Source: Firm-08 sp045546995
GTDB taxonomy: Bacteria > Bacillota > Clostridia > Oscillospirales > QAKW01
DNA: 64,000 nt
Direction of reading: 5' to 3'
NCBI GenBank assembly: GCA_045546995.1
Contig: JAZQDW010000067.1
Span: 1-64,000, forward strand
Each line of letters begins with the position of its first letter. Position 1 is the first letter of the stretch. Of the stretch, positions 1-8,554 are shown piece by piece. The notes under the pieces were generated by a model. The model was given only the letters and a program-made list of their open reading frames with translations, did no database searches and was not told the DNA's origin. The translations under genes were made by a program, and so were the position numbers.

Positions 1-197
1 CACCCGCCGACCAAAACAGACTTTACCGCAATCAAAAAAGGGCTGTTCATCCCTTTTACCTTTTGTGTTGATATAGGCCCATAATCAGACCCTCTTCGTC
101 GAAATGACGGAACTCCAAGCACAAGAAAAGGCTCCACAGGACTTTGAAGTCCCGTGGAGCCTCGTTCATTTTGGGAATGTCCATAGGCAAATGAAAA
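1..197. other. Intergenic region, no confident gene
   Basis: I see no well-supported gene here. A 14-bp interrupted stem (GGCTCCAC...GTGGAGCC, 130-161) is followed on the minus strand by TTTTCTTG, so it could be a terminator. A 37-codon minus-strand frame (ATG near 174 to TAA near 58) runs through this hairpin without a recognisable ribosome binding site, so I do not call it a gene. Confidence 0.4.
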
Positions 198-225
198 GGA
201 GCAAGGTATATTTCAACCTTGCTCC
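198..225 (-). terminator. Terminator of the GrpB-family gene
   Basis: A perfect 10-bp stem (GGAGCAAGGT / ACCTTGCTCC) with an 8-nt loop is followed on the minus strand by CTTTTCAT. It lies 37 bp past the stop codon of the leftward GrpB-family gene. Confidence 0.75.
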
Positions 226-261
226 TATCGGTCAGTATTCAGTTCAGCAAGTTGGAATTTG

Positions 262-822
262 TCAATACCTATTACCATAAAAAGCTTTTGCTTTTTCCGT
301 ATATTTCTTTACGAACTCGGTCTTTGCGTTTGTATAAGCATCTCGATTATGCTCGTATTCTTTCCATAAAGAAATCTTTAATTTTTCATACTCTTTTGCT
401 ATATCGGGAAACTCGATAAGATAATCCCTAAAATACAATTCATCGTTATCCCCTGCATATCTTAAATGCAAATGAAATACTTTCTCGGAAAATCCATTTT
501 CGGTATATCCTTTATTAAAAGAAATTCTATCTTCGCTTTGCGACATACAAATATAGCCGTTGTTTGTAATCAAATCTTTATAATCAAACAAGTTGCTTTC
601 TTTGAGAACTTCCACGAGAATATCAACAACAGGCTTTGCCCAAATGGAAGAAATCGCGGTACTTCCTATATTACTTATCCTTTGGACTTTTGGAAGAACT
701 TTCTTTAACAGGGTTTCTTCTTCCAAATACCATTCTTTCCAACACTCTTGATGTTCTGTTAAAATGATAGGAAACAACTGCCACAGTTCTTCTAAACTCA
801 TTTCGGTTAATTTTTTGCTCAT
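262..822 (-). CDS. GrpB family (UPF0157) nucleotidyltransferase-fold protein
   Basis: This 186-residue protein belongs to the GrpB/UPF0157 family, which has a nucleotidyltransferase-like fold and no well-established substrate. The family signature is visible as NIGSTAISSIWAKPVVDI near residues 52-70, followed by the VFHLHL strand near 115 and a basic C-terminal helix. I chose the ATG at 822 over an in-frame ATG at 837 because GGAG sits about 6 nt upstream of it. The gene stands alone with its own terminator. It is visibly AT-rich compared with the operon to its right, which suggests recent acquisition. Function is unknown; the family call is firm. Confidence 0.85.
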   Translation of the reverse strand: MSKKLTEMSLEELWQLFPIILTEHQECWKEWYLEEETLLKKVLPKVQRISNIGSTAISSIWAKPVVDILVEVLKESNLFDYKDLITNNGYICMSQSEDRISFNKGYTENGFSEKVFHLHLRYAGDNDELYFRDYLIEFPDIAKEYEKLKISLWKEYEHNRDAYTNAKTEFVKKYTEKAKAFYGNRY

Positions 823-987
823 TATACACTCCGTCAAATTCTTATTTATCGGTCAGTTGTATTATAGCATAACTCGACTAACAAATAAAGAGAATATTAA
901 AAACACCCACAGTTTTAAAAACTATGGGTGTTTTCGCATCTTGTTATACTGTCCTTAATTGTACGGCTCCTATCCTCTTTCGGTTTT

Positions 988-1710
988 TTATTTTTGTAAT
1001 GCCTGCAGCTTGCTCTGTCCCAAACGGTGATACGGCAACAATTCATACGGCAGGTCACGCGCAGCACAATATCGGCAGATATTTTCCAACTCTGCCCCTT
1101 CGTTAAAGTCCGGTATGACCGGCACACGAATAAGAAGATTACATCCTTTTTGCCGCAAGCGTTCAAGATTATCAAGAATACGCGCGTTATCCCGTCCCGT
1201 TCCTCTGCGATGCAGGGCGGCATCCAACGCCTTGATGTCATACAAAAACAGATCCGTCCACGGCAACACCGCCTCAAAACGTTCAAAAGGAACGTCCCCG
1301 GCGGTATCCACCGCTACCGAAATGCCCTCCTGTTGGCAGGCGACGGCAAGACTGGCAATGAAAGAGGGATACAACAAACATTCCCCACCCGAAAAGGTCA
1401 CTCCGCCGCCAGTCGCCTTATAATAGGGCAAATCGGCGCGAATGATCGCCATCAACTCCTCCACGGTATAAACCGTTCCGTAGGTTTTTCGGGCGCCGTA
1501 GGGACAGGGCGCGTCTGTTTGGGCGCAACCGCCACACTCCTGACATTTTTCGGCAAAAAAGGCCTGCTGTACACCGGCATCCTTTCCTTCCGGGTTATGG
1601 CACCAGAAGCAATCCAGATTGCATCCCTTAAAAAACACCACCGTACGAAGGCCCGGGCCGTCGGTGACGGAGGAGCGCTTGATATCAAAAACCAGCGGTG
1701 TTTTACACAC
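988..1710 (-). CDS. Glycyl-radical enzyme activating enzyme (radical SAM)
   Basis: This is a 240-residue radical SAM activase of the PflA type. It would use S-adenosylmethionine and a reduced 4Fe-4S cluster to abstract hydrogen from the glycine of a partner enzyme. The SAM-cluster motif CxxxCxxC is at Cys30, Cys34 and Cys37, preceded by the typical TDGPGLRTVVFFKGC. A second ligand set (Cys56, Cys59, Cys62, Cys69) marks one ferredoxin-like cluster insert, and GGGVTFSGGE near 101-110 is the glycine-rich SAM-binding motif. Its ATG overlaps the end of the aldo/keto reductase gene by 8 nt, implying translational coupling. The partner is almost certainly the glycyl-radical enzyme encoded upstream in the same operon. 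Confidence 0.93.
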   Translation of the reverse strand: MCKTPLVFDIKRSSVTDGPGLRTVVFFKGCNLDCFWCHNPEGKDAGVQQAFFAEKCQECGGCAQTDAPCPYGARKTYGTVYTVEELMAIIRADLPYYKATGGGVTFSGGECLLYPSFIASLAVACQQEGISVAVDTAGDVPFERFEAVLPWTDLFLYDIKALDAALHRRGTGRDNARILDNLERLRQKGCNLLIRVPVIPDFNEGAELENICRYCAARDLPYELLPYHRLGQSKLQALQK

Positions 1711-2635
1711 GGTTCATCAGCTCCAGCTCCTCATCGGTGAGCGTCAGATCCAAACCGCGAAGATTTTCAAGCATCTGCGCCGGTGTGGCGGAAAACAGCG
1801 GAATCACGGTGGGGAAGCCATCGCAACGGTGCAGATTGGTCATCCAGGCAATGACCAATGCGCTAGGGTTGACACCTTTTTCCGCCGCCATTTTACGAAT
1901 GAAATCCAGTCGCTCGCCGCCGATATATTCTGCCGGCAGGCGCTCGGGATACTCATAGCCACCCTTACACAGACAAGCGTAAGAAACCAGCGGCATATTT
2001 TTATCGCACAGATAACGCAAGCGTTCTCTGTTGCAGATCTCATTAAAGGCATAGGTGGGCGCCACGGGATAGTTGGGGTGCAGATAGGTCAGACGCTGTT
2101 GCATCACGGTGAATTCCGTTTGTCCGTGGTCGGCGGCAATGGTATTGGCCTGCGCCAGCCGCCAGGTATCGTAATTGCTGGCGCCGAGCGTGCGCACCTT
2201 CCCCTTTTCTACCAAACGGTGGAAGGCCTCCATCGTTTCGTCTTGCGGGGTATTCATATCATCAGTATGGGCGTAGTACAGATCTATATAGTCGGTCTGC
2301 AGCTTCCGCAGGCTTTCATCCACCCAGTACTCGATCTGCTCTTTTTTAAGTCCCTGCCCCTTTCCGTGGCGATCAAAGCCGACCTTGGTGGCCAAAACCA
2401 CCTGATCACGGCATTTACGGGAAGCAAAGTATTTACCCAGCACCGTTTCGCTTTCATCGCCGGTGCCGGCCCAATGAGCGTAGTTATTGGAGGTATCAAT
2501 AAAATTACCGCCTTGCTCAAGATACAGGTCCAGCACCTCAAAGGCCTCTGCCTCGGAGGTGGTGGTACCGAAATTCATCGCACCCAATGCAATCTGGGAA
2601 ACGTTAAGTCCGTTGGGAAGAATGATCTTTTTCAT
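1703..2635 (-). CDS. Aldo/keto reductase in the glycyl-radical operon
   Basis: This 310-residue protein is an NAD(P)H-dependent aldo/keto reductase with a TIM-barrel fold. The catalytic tetrad can be placed at Asp47 (FIDTSNNY), Tyr52, Lys84 (LATKVG) and His123 (YAHTDD). It sits between the glycyl-radical enzyme (18 bp upstream) and the activase (overlapping), so it is part of one operon. Glycyl-radical dehydratases usually produce an aldehyde or ketone, so a likely job is to reduce or oxidise that product or the substrate. This is inferred from context; the sequence alone does not give the substrate. Length is normal for the family. Confidence 0.92.
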   Translation of the reverse strand: MKKIILPNGLNVSQIALGAMNFGTTTSEAEAFEVLDLYLEQGGNFIDTSNNYAHWAGTGDESETVLGKYFASRKCRDQVVLATKVGFDRHGKGQGLKKEQIEYWVDESLRKLQTDYIDLYYAHTDDMNTPQDETMEAFHRLVEKGKVRTLGASNYDTWRLAQANTIAADHGQTEFTVMQQRLTYLHPNYPVAPTYAFNEICNRERLRYLCDKNMPLVSYACLCKGGYEYPERLPAEYIGGERLDFIRKMAAEKGVNPSALVIAWMTNLHRCDGFPTVIPLFSATPAQMLENLRGLDLTLTDEELELMNRV

Positions 2636-2653
2636 ATTATTTAAGCCCTTTCT

Positions 2654-4873
2654 TTATTTAAAACGATCGATCACGTCGTCCTGCAATCGCTTGCAAAGAT
2701 CGACAAACACGCCACTGTAGCCCGTGACCCGCACCCGCAGATCACGATGCTCGTAAGGTGATTCTTGCGCGGACAGCAATTCGTCCAGTCCTGCGGCGGA
2801 AACCTGCGCGTGCAGGCCGCCACGGTTAAAGTACGTGCCCAGCATTGCCGCAAATACAGCCTTTCCCTGCTCGCCTTTATAATCAGCAGGATCCACGTCC
2901 AGATTCAGCGCCCCGGAAAGCAAAGCATCATGGGGCAAGGAGGCTACCGCCTCCAGCATTGCAACCACACCGTTTTCACAGGCGCCGCACGATGGGCGGA
3001 GATTTTGAGAAAACGAGGTATGGGCACGCCGTCCGTCCGGTGTGGCGCCATATAATTGACCGGTCTTGAGATGCCAGGTATCACTCTGCAGGGTGGGAGA
3101 AAGAAACAGCCCCATTTCTTTTAAATACGGGCGACTTTTCTCCATCAAGAGATCGGAGTAGCTCCGCGCCAAACGATAGGCCCAATGATTAGATAAGACT
3201 GAACCGGAACCGTATTTTTCAACACTTCGGCACAAGGCAAGGATCTCAGGATATCCTTCAAAATCGGCTTCTACCGCTTGTAAAAGTTCAGCAAGGGTCA
3301 GCCGCTTTTGACGAAATACAAGCTCGTCCACCGTGGTAAAGCAGTCTACCACCGTACCAAACATATGGAAGGATTGCAAGCCCAAATAATATTTGGCCGA
3401 AGCCGTAAAGCTTTCGGCATTTTGCAAGGCATGTTCCGTAAAGCAATCCGTATAATTCAGCAATGCCGACGGGCGTCGTTTACAAACACGTATATCGGTG
3501 GAAAAGCGGAGCAGTTTTGCATCCGCAAACTCCGCCATACAGGAAAGAAAACCATCAAAGACATCATCTATCGTGGCGTTGGCGCCCAATTCCTGTAACA
3601 CGTTCATAAAATCGTTGGGCCAGCTGTACTCGGCGTGCATACGGCGCAGTGGCTGGGAAAGCAACGCGGTTTCCTCCGGCGTGGCCGTACCGAACTGCAG
3701 GGCTCTGGGACTGCTCTGCATCCAGGCGCAGTGATCCCCCAAGGTCGGCCAGTTACAGCCAAAATGCTCGTAGCGCACCGCATCCTCCCACGGGATGCCC
3801 ATACGCTGATAGGCTGCAAGAATGGTAGTATCGTTATAATACATCATCGCCGCGCTTTGCAACGATTTTTCCGTCAGTACAGACCACAGTTCCGGATACA
3901 GCGTATCCATATCCTTAAAATATCGAACCACGATCACGGGATTTTTAAATTCGGGGCGGATGCAACGGGCAAATATTTCGGTCAGCTCGTTGACCGCCGG
4001 TCTGCCCTCGTTGTCCGTACCGGCAAGCAGTAAATACTGCGGCGCATCAAAATTTAAGATTCGAGAGAAGGTGGTGGAGTTGGTCTCATCCCCCAACTGA
4101 TGCTCGCCTCTGCCCATGATCAGATTGTGCTTGCAATAATAATCGGTAATGAGCGCTGCCGCTTGTTCCCGGGTCAGGCGACCCTCGGCAATATCACGGC
4201 AATACAGCGGATACAAAATCTGATCCAGCCGTCCCACCGTCAACGTAGGATTTTCGGTAATATAGGCGCAATCGATCAACGTGATGATCCACAATAGCTG
4301 CAAAGCCGCATAAAAGCTTTGCGGGGTGGCCGTTGCCGCCTCCTCCAAGGCCTGCGCCAGTGAGAGATTTCCCAGTGCTTTTGCCTGCTCGGCATAGCGA
4401 AGCATATACGAAGATATGGCATCATAGATCTCTACAATGCTCTCCAAAAAGATCCGTTTATCCTCATCCTGCTCACTGTCCAGACGTTCCAGCGCCAACT
4501 GACGCATTCCCCCAAGACCGTGCTGTACAACAAAATCCCAGGAATAGGTGCAATGACCTGACGGATACAGCACGCAACGGGAGGGATAATCCGGATGATG
4601 AATAAAGGCTTGAAATGCCGCCTCCTCCGTTTCGGTCAGTTCACGGTTGATGCAACGCCCCGCGATCAAGTCGTGAGGTTCCAACGGCACCGATACCCGT
4701 TGCAACAGGATCGATAAAAATTTTGCCGCCCGCTTGGGCTGCGGCAGGTTGGCATATTCACTTTTAATCTCGTTAAAAATCAAAAAACGTTCAGCCGTGG
4801 TGGCAAACAACGGCTGTTCGGTCAGCGCGATGATCGCCTCGTTGATATTACGGGTCAAATCCATAGTATTCAC
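2654..4873 (-). CDS. Glycyl-radical enzyme (PFL-like) with non-canonical active-site motif
   Basis: This 739-residue protein is a glycyl-radical enzyme with PFL and Gly-radical domains. The C-terminal radical loop is RVRVTGYSGVF, placing the radical on Gly718. The active-site cysteine is Cys373 in HFGCNWPTLG. Dehydratases and C-N/C-S lyases of this superfamily normally read GCxE, where the glutamate acts as general base. Here the position after next holds Trp375, and there is no second cysteine as in pyruvate formate-lyase (CC). The protein may therefore have a chemistry different from the well-known glycerol, diol or choline enzymes. It lies 1 nt after the transporter gene and upstream of the reductase and activase genes. 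The superfamily is certain; the reaction is unknown. Confidence 0.92.
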   Translation of the reverse strand: MNTMDLTRNINEAIIALTEQPLFATTAERFLIFNEIKSEYANLPQPKRAAKFLSILLQRVSVPLEPHDLIAGRCINRELTETEEAAFQAFIHHPDYPSRCVLYPSGHCTYSWDFVVQHGLGGMRQLALERLDSEQDEDKRIFLESIVEIYDAISSYMLRYAEQAKALGNLSLAQALEEAATATPQSFYAALQLLWIITLIDCAYITENPTLTVGRLDQILYPLYCRDIAEGRLTREQAAALITDYYCKHNLIMGRGEHQLGDETNSTTFSRILNFDAPQYLLLAGTDNEGRPAVNELTEIFARCIRPEFKNPVIVVRYFKDMDTLYPELWSVLTEKSLQSAAMMYYNDTTILAAYQRMGIPWEDAVRYEHFGCNWPTLGDHCAWMQSSPRALQFGTATPEETALLSQPLRRMHAEYSWPNDFMNVLQELGANATIDDVFDGFLSCMAEFADAKLLRFSTDIRVCKRRPSALLNYTDCFTEHALQNAESFTASAKYYLGLQSFHMFGTVVDCFTTVDELVFRQKRLTLAELLQAVEADFEGYPEILALCRSVEKYGSGSVLSNHWAYRLARSYSDLLMEKSRPYLKEMGLFLSPTLQSDTWHLKTGQLYGATPDGRRAHTSFSQNLRPSCGACENGVVAMLEAVASLPHDALLSGALNLDVDPADYKGEQGKAVFAAMLGTYFNRGGLHAQVSAAGLDELLSAQESPYEHRDLRVRVTGYSGVFVDLCKRLQDDVIDRFK

Positions 4874-4874
4874 C

Positions 4875-5810
4875 TTATAATACGTTGATCAGTATGATGC
4901 CGCCAAATGCTACGATCATACCCAATATACTTCTCTTTGTGATCTTTTCACCAAAAAACACCATACCGGTCGCGCTGTTGATGATCAGGGCGCCGCCCTT
5001 CACGATCGGATAGAGTATCTGAGAGGGCATCCCCATCACACCCGTCGCCAAGGTTTGCAAAAAGTTGGTAGCAAACAAAAAGCTGGCCATAATACCGATG
5101 TGGATCCAGGTCGGACGCAAAGAAGCGCCAATGTTTTTACAGTACTCACGTCTATACGGCGCCGGTCGTTTCAACAAAAGCACCACCAGTATCATCAATA
5201 CCGCAAGGAAACAACAAACGAAGGAATAAAAATGAAATACCGACATCGGATATACCGTTTCCCCTGCGAAGGCGCCACCCTCTTGGTAAAACTTGGTATA
5301 AAGTTGCTGTGAAAAGGAGATCATTCCGTCACCAAGCAACGCCATAATCAACCAAAGGATGCCGCCAAAGGTCTTTTTGGGTCCGGTTTTATTAAACTTT
5401 GAAAGAATGGCGGATGCGATTACGATCAGCGCAAAGCCTGCCATCTTGGGAAGTTTGATCGGCTCGGCAAAAAAGAATGCGCACAACACCGCCGGAATGA
5501 TCGATCCCAATGTGAGCGTCACGTCCACCGTGACCAAAGCGTTATGTTGCACGGCAAGCATCCAGCCAATCAAAAATGCCAAATTTGCCAGACCCGATAG
5601 CAGACAAACGGCAAGCATACCGCCGCTCACGGGTATAGCGCCACCGTCAAACAGCATCAGCACAAAGCCAATGGCCATACATATAGCCATACGGATGGTG
5701 CTGAATAGATATGCATCCTCCGTATGCGTTGCCTGAATGCTGACTTTTTTTCCACTGTATCCCTTTGCGGCGTTGAAAAACAGAGCCAGCAGAACCACCA
5801 GGTATACCAC
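4875..5810 (-). CDS. DMT/EamA-superfamily transporter
   Basis: This 311-residue membrane protein shows about ten hydrophobic segments, arranged as two similar halves of five, as expected for the drug/metabolite transporter superfamily. I chose a GTG start at 5810 because GGAGG lies 8 nt before it; the open frame extends further upstream but would overlap the divergent AraC gene. Two of the hydrophobic stretches carry family-like helix ends (VDVTLTLGSIIP and YPIVKGGALIINS). It is the first gene of the glycyl-radical operon, so it probably imports that pathway's substrate or exports a product. Specificity cannot be read from the sequence. Confidence 0.82.
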   Translation of the reverse strand: MVYLVVLLALFFNAAKGYSGKKVSIQATHTEDAYLFSTIRMAICMAIGFVLMLFDGGAIPVSGGMLAVCLLSGLANLAFLIGWMLAVQHNALVTVDVTLTLGSIIPAVLCAFFFAEPIKLPKMAGFALIVIASAILSKFNKTGPKKTFGGILWLIMALLGDGMISFSQQLYTKFYQEGGAFAGETVYPMSVFHFYSFVCCFLAVLMILVVLLLKRPAPYRREYCKNIGASLRPTWIHIGIMASFLFATNFLQTLATGVMGMPSQILYPIVKGGALIINSATGMVFFGEKITKRSILGMIVAFGGIILINVL

Positions 5811-5880
5811 GACAATTTCCTCCAAAATGTGATATTCTGTCCTAATTGTAAATAAAACGCGGAAGCAGTTCCATATATTT

Positions 5881-5921
5881 TTGTATAAAATATGGATTTT
5901 TCTATACAAATATAGTATAAT
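5881..5921. promoter_or_regulatory. Divergent control region of AraC and the glycyl-radical operon
   Basis: An inverted repeat TTGTATA (5881-5887) / TATACAA (5903-5909) lies between the two divergent genes. A -10 box TATAAT at 5916-5921 fits the rightward AraC gene. On the other strand TTGTAT could act as a -35 box for the operon. The repeat is a reasonable operator for the adjacent AraC regulator. Confidence 0.5.
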
Positions 5922-5939
5922 GAAAGAGAGGTGAGCAGG

Positions 5940-6761
5940 ATGCGTTACGTAGATATCAAAAAACTCTGTCAAGAAGATCTGAACGTGCAAGGAGTGGAGA
6001 TATTTCCCGAAATGTGGGCCCGACACAGGCAGTTTAACCAATATCAGACACGCCCCCGTCCCACGTCGGCCCTGTTTTTGATCTGTACGGAGATTACGGT
6101 AACCTTTTTTCCCCGGGGCGAAGCGCCGATTACGGGAAAAATAGGAGACGTGATCTATATTCCCAAGGGCATCTGTTATCACGTCCACACATCCGATACA
6201 CAAGATCAAGTGGCTACCTATACCGTCAATTTCGTTTTAAGCGCTGAAAAAGAGATCCTGCTTCAATCCAAAATCACCAAGCTCGCCACCTGTACCGACG
6301 GGCGTTTGGCGGCAAGCGCAGAACGATTACATCGGGCGATCTACGGACAGCCGGGACCCCAAAACCTTGTAAAAATAAAATCTGCATTTTTCTCGCTGCT
6401 GGAGCTAATCTGCGAAGTGGCAAACGCCGATCGAGACAGCTATTATCCCATCCGTGCGGGCGTCAAAGCCCTGCAGACGGAATGGAACCAAAACCGAAAA
6501 GTGGAAGAATATGCTATTCTGTGCGGTATCTCTCCTGCTTATTTTTATCGTTGTTTTAAAAATTGGTGCGGTCAAAGTCCGGTGGAATACCGAAACAGCC
6601 TGCGAATGCGCTATGCCGCCGACCTGTTGTCACACACCGATATGCAGATCGGTGAAATCGCCGCAATGGTGGGATTTGAAGACCCGTTTTATTTCAGTCG
6701 GATTTTCACGGCACAATTCGGTCGTTCTCCCAGACAGTACCGCCGCAATCGGGAACGGTAG
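5940..6761 (+). CDS. AraC-family regulator of the glycyl-radical operon
   Basis: This 273-residue protein has an N-terminal cupin-like sensing domain (GDVIYIPKGICYHVHTSD near 68-85) and a C-terminal double helix-turn-helix AraC domain. The second HTH and signature are visible as IGEIAAMVGFEDPFYFSRIF and GRSPRQYR. The ATG at 5940 is preferred over GTG at 5931, because AGAGGTGA then lies about 6 nt upstream. It is divergent from the glycyl-radical operon and is its probable activator, sensing the substrate. The gene ends 4 nt before the stop codon of the convergent SDR gene. Confidence 0.92.
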   Translation: MRYVDIKKLCQEDLNVQGVEIFPEMWARHRQFNQYQTRPRPTSALFLICTEITVTFFPRGEAPITGKIGDVIYIPKGICYHVHTSDTQDQVATYTVNFVLSAEKEILLQSKITKLATCTDGRLAASAERLHRAIYGQPGPQNLVKIKSAFFSLLELICEVANADRDSYYPIRAGVKALQTEWNQNRKVEEYAILCGISPAYFYRCFKNWCGQSPVEYRNSLRMRYAADLLSHTDMQIGEIAAMVGFEDPFYFSRIFTAQFGRSPRQYRRNRER

Positions 6762-6765
6762 CTCG

Positions 6766-7533
6766 CTATATCTTCTTTTGCTGCTTCAGCCAAATATAAG
6801 TCACCAAGGGCTCGGGCAGCAATTTCACACCCAATACCTGCAGACGAATACGAACATCGTGAATAGACAGTTTTTTACGCTTACGCAGATCCTTGAGGGC
6901 AGTCTTAACAATCTGATCCGGAGTAAAAACAATATTATAGTAGGTTACCGCATCCACCTCTTTGGTTTTTGCGCGGTCAAAAAAGGGTGTTTGTACCCAG
7001 CCGGGACAAATGGCCATAACATGAATCCCACGGGGCTTCAGCTCGGCATACAAGCCTCTGCTGTAGCTGAGTACAAAGGCCTTCGTCGCGGCGTAGGTGT
7101 TCAGATACGGCACGCTTTGAAAAGCGGAGAGCGAATCGAGATTTAAAATGGTACTCCCCTTTCTCATATGCGGTAAACAAAGGCGGGTCATTCGCACCAG
7201 AGCGCGAACGTTTAGATCAATCATTCCCAGATCGTCCTCCAGCGGCACACTTTCTACGCCACCGAATTTTCCGTAGCCACTGCAATTAAGCAGCAATGAA
7301 ACGTCGGGCCGGACGTCCTTTAAAAGTGTTTCCAAACGCGCAAAACCGGCCTCCTCCGTAAGATCCATCGGCAACGGACGTACCTTTGCGCGGGTCAATG
7401 CATCCAGTGTCTCCAATTTGTCCGCACTGCGGGCGATGGCCCATATTTCGTCATATTCGTATTCCCGATCCAGCGCCAGTAAAAATTCACGTCCCATTCC
7501 GGTGCTGGCACCGGTGATCACAGCGATTTTCAT
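6766..7533 (-). CDS. Short-chain dehydrogenase/reductase (SDR)
   Basis: This 255-residue classical SDR carries the dinucleotide-binding motif TGASTGMG near residues 7-14, NCSGYG in place of the usual NNAG, and the catalytic Ser (LDSLSAF) with YxxxK (YAATK near 148-152). It resembles the DltE/YohF-type subgroup with a basic C-terminal tail, but the substrate cannot be assigned. It has its own upstream region and is separated from the sugar operon by a terminator, so it is probably an independent unit. Confidence 0.87.
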   Translation of the reverse strand: MKIAVITGASTGMGREFLLALDREYEYDEIWAIARSADKLETLDALTRAKVRPLPMDLTEEAGFARLETLLKDVRPDVSLLLNCSGYGKFGGVESVPLEDDLGMIDLNVRALVRMTRLCLPHMRKGSTILNLDSLSAFQSVPYLNTYAATKAFVLSYSRGLYAELKPRGIHVMAICPGWVQTPFFDRAKTKEVDAVTYYNIVFTPDQIVKTALKDLRKRKKLSIHDVRIRLQVLGVKLLPEPLVTYIWLKQQKKI

Positions 7534-7552
7534 TTGAGTAATTCCCCCTGAA

Positions 7553-7588
7553 AAAAGGCAGTCTTTTATAACAAAAGACTGCCTTTCT
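7553..7588 (-). terminator. Terminator of the sugar operon
   Basis: An 11-bp stem GGCAGTCTTTT / AAAAGACTGCC (about 7558-7584) is followed by T-runs on both strands. It lies just past the ROK kinase stop codon and separates that operon from the SDR gene. Confidence 0.8.
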
Positions 7589-7591
7589 TAT

Positions 7592-8545
7592 TTATTTGAG
7601 CATACCGAGATAGGCAGCGCCGATGATGCCGGCGTCATTGCCCAGAGTTGCCGTACGCAATTGGGTACGCTTTGCAAAGTTGCGGGCAAAATCGTTTTTA
7701 TCCAAAAATGCCTCGATAGGATCGGTCAGCACCTTACCCTGACCGCAAATACCACCGCCGATGGACAGGATATCCGGCTGGAAGATATTGATCAGGTCGG
7801 TAATACCTTCGGCAATATAGGTGATATACCGATTGACCACCGCCTTGGCAGTGGAATCACCGTCGTGCATGGCGTCGAATACCATTTTGCCGTCTACGTT
7901 GTCAATGTTACCGTTGCACATCAGCCACAGCTTACTGCCCTCGTCACTCTTCATGGCCTTTTTGGCCTGACGAATCAGCGCGGAAGCGGAAGCATAAGCC
8001 TCCCAACAGCCGTGTCTGCCACAGGAACACTTCTCGCCGCCCTCACGAATGGCGATATGGCCCAGTTCGGCGCCGGCATAGTTACAGCCGACCAGCATTC
8101 TGTTATCCATAATCACGCCGCCACCGACACCGGTACCCAGTGTGATCATTACAAAGCTTTCCGCATCCTTACCGGAACCGGCCAGATACTCACCGTATGC
8201 AGCCGCATTGGCATCGTTGCCCACAAAACAATCGATACCCAACTGCTCTTTGATCATTGCAGCCACCGGAACATCGAAAAAGTCCAGATTAAAGGCCTGC
8301 ACAACAATACCCTCTTTGGAATTGATGGCACCGGGAGAACCAACGCCCACACCGTCAACCTGATCGGCGGTGATGCCTGCGTCTTCCATCGCCATTTTGG
8401 CGGCCTTAACCATATCAGCCACGATCTCCTCCGCAGGGCGGGGACAATTGGTCTTAACCTGACCGCGGCCGATGATATTATAGTTTTCATCTACGACACC
8501 AACGGCAATGTTGGTACCGCCAAGATCAATACCTATTTTATACAT
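7592..8545 (-). CDS. ROK-family sugar kinase (glucokinase-like)
   Basis: This 317-residue protein is a ROK kinase. The N-terminal ATP-binding motif IGIDLGGTN and the catalytic VGNDANAAA are clear. The zinc-binding signature GHIAIREGG followed by CSCGRHGCWEAYAS holds the conserved His and three Cys. GTGVGGGV is the phosphate motif. It would phosphorylate a hexose, most likely glucose, but the family also includes N-acetylmannosamine, fructose and allose kinases. TAGGAG lies before the ATG. It is the last gene of a three-gene operon, 9 bp after the Gfo/Idh/MocA gene, whose sugar-oxidoreductase content argues for a less common sugar. Confidence 0.93.
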   Translation of the reverse strand: MYKIGIDLGGTNIAVGVVDENYNIIGRGQVKTNCPRPAEEIVADMVKAAKMAMEDAGITADQVDGVGVGSPGAINSKEGIVVQAFNLDFFDVPVAAMIKEQLGIDCFVGNDANAAAYGEYLAGSGKDAESFVMITLGTGVGGGVIMDNRMLVGCNYAGAELGHIAIREGGEKCSCGRHGCWEAYASASALIRQAKKAMKSDEGSKLWLMCNGNIDNVDGKMVFDAMHDGDSTAKAVVNRYITYIAEGITDLINIFQPDILSIGGGICGQGKVLTDPIEAFLDKNDFARNFAKRTQLRTATLGNDAGIIGAAYLGMLK

Positions 8546-8554
8546 AGATTACTC

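Noticed and set aside
58..174. A 37-codon minus-strand open frame (start MNEAPRDFK, end LYQHKR) in the first 200 bases.
   Set aside because: There is no ribosome binding site and a strong hairpin lies inside it. It could be a repeat-derived frame; I have no second copy in the window to test this.
1027..1740. Long plus-strand open frames opposite the activase, reductase and many other genes (for example also 7661-9640 and 45975-47678).
   Set aside because: They are antisense to well-identified genes, lack ribosome binding sites and have amino acid content typical of shadow frames.
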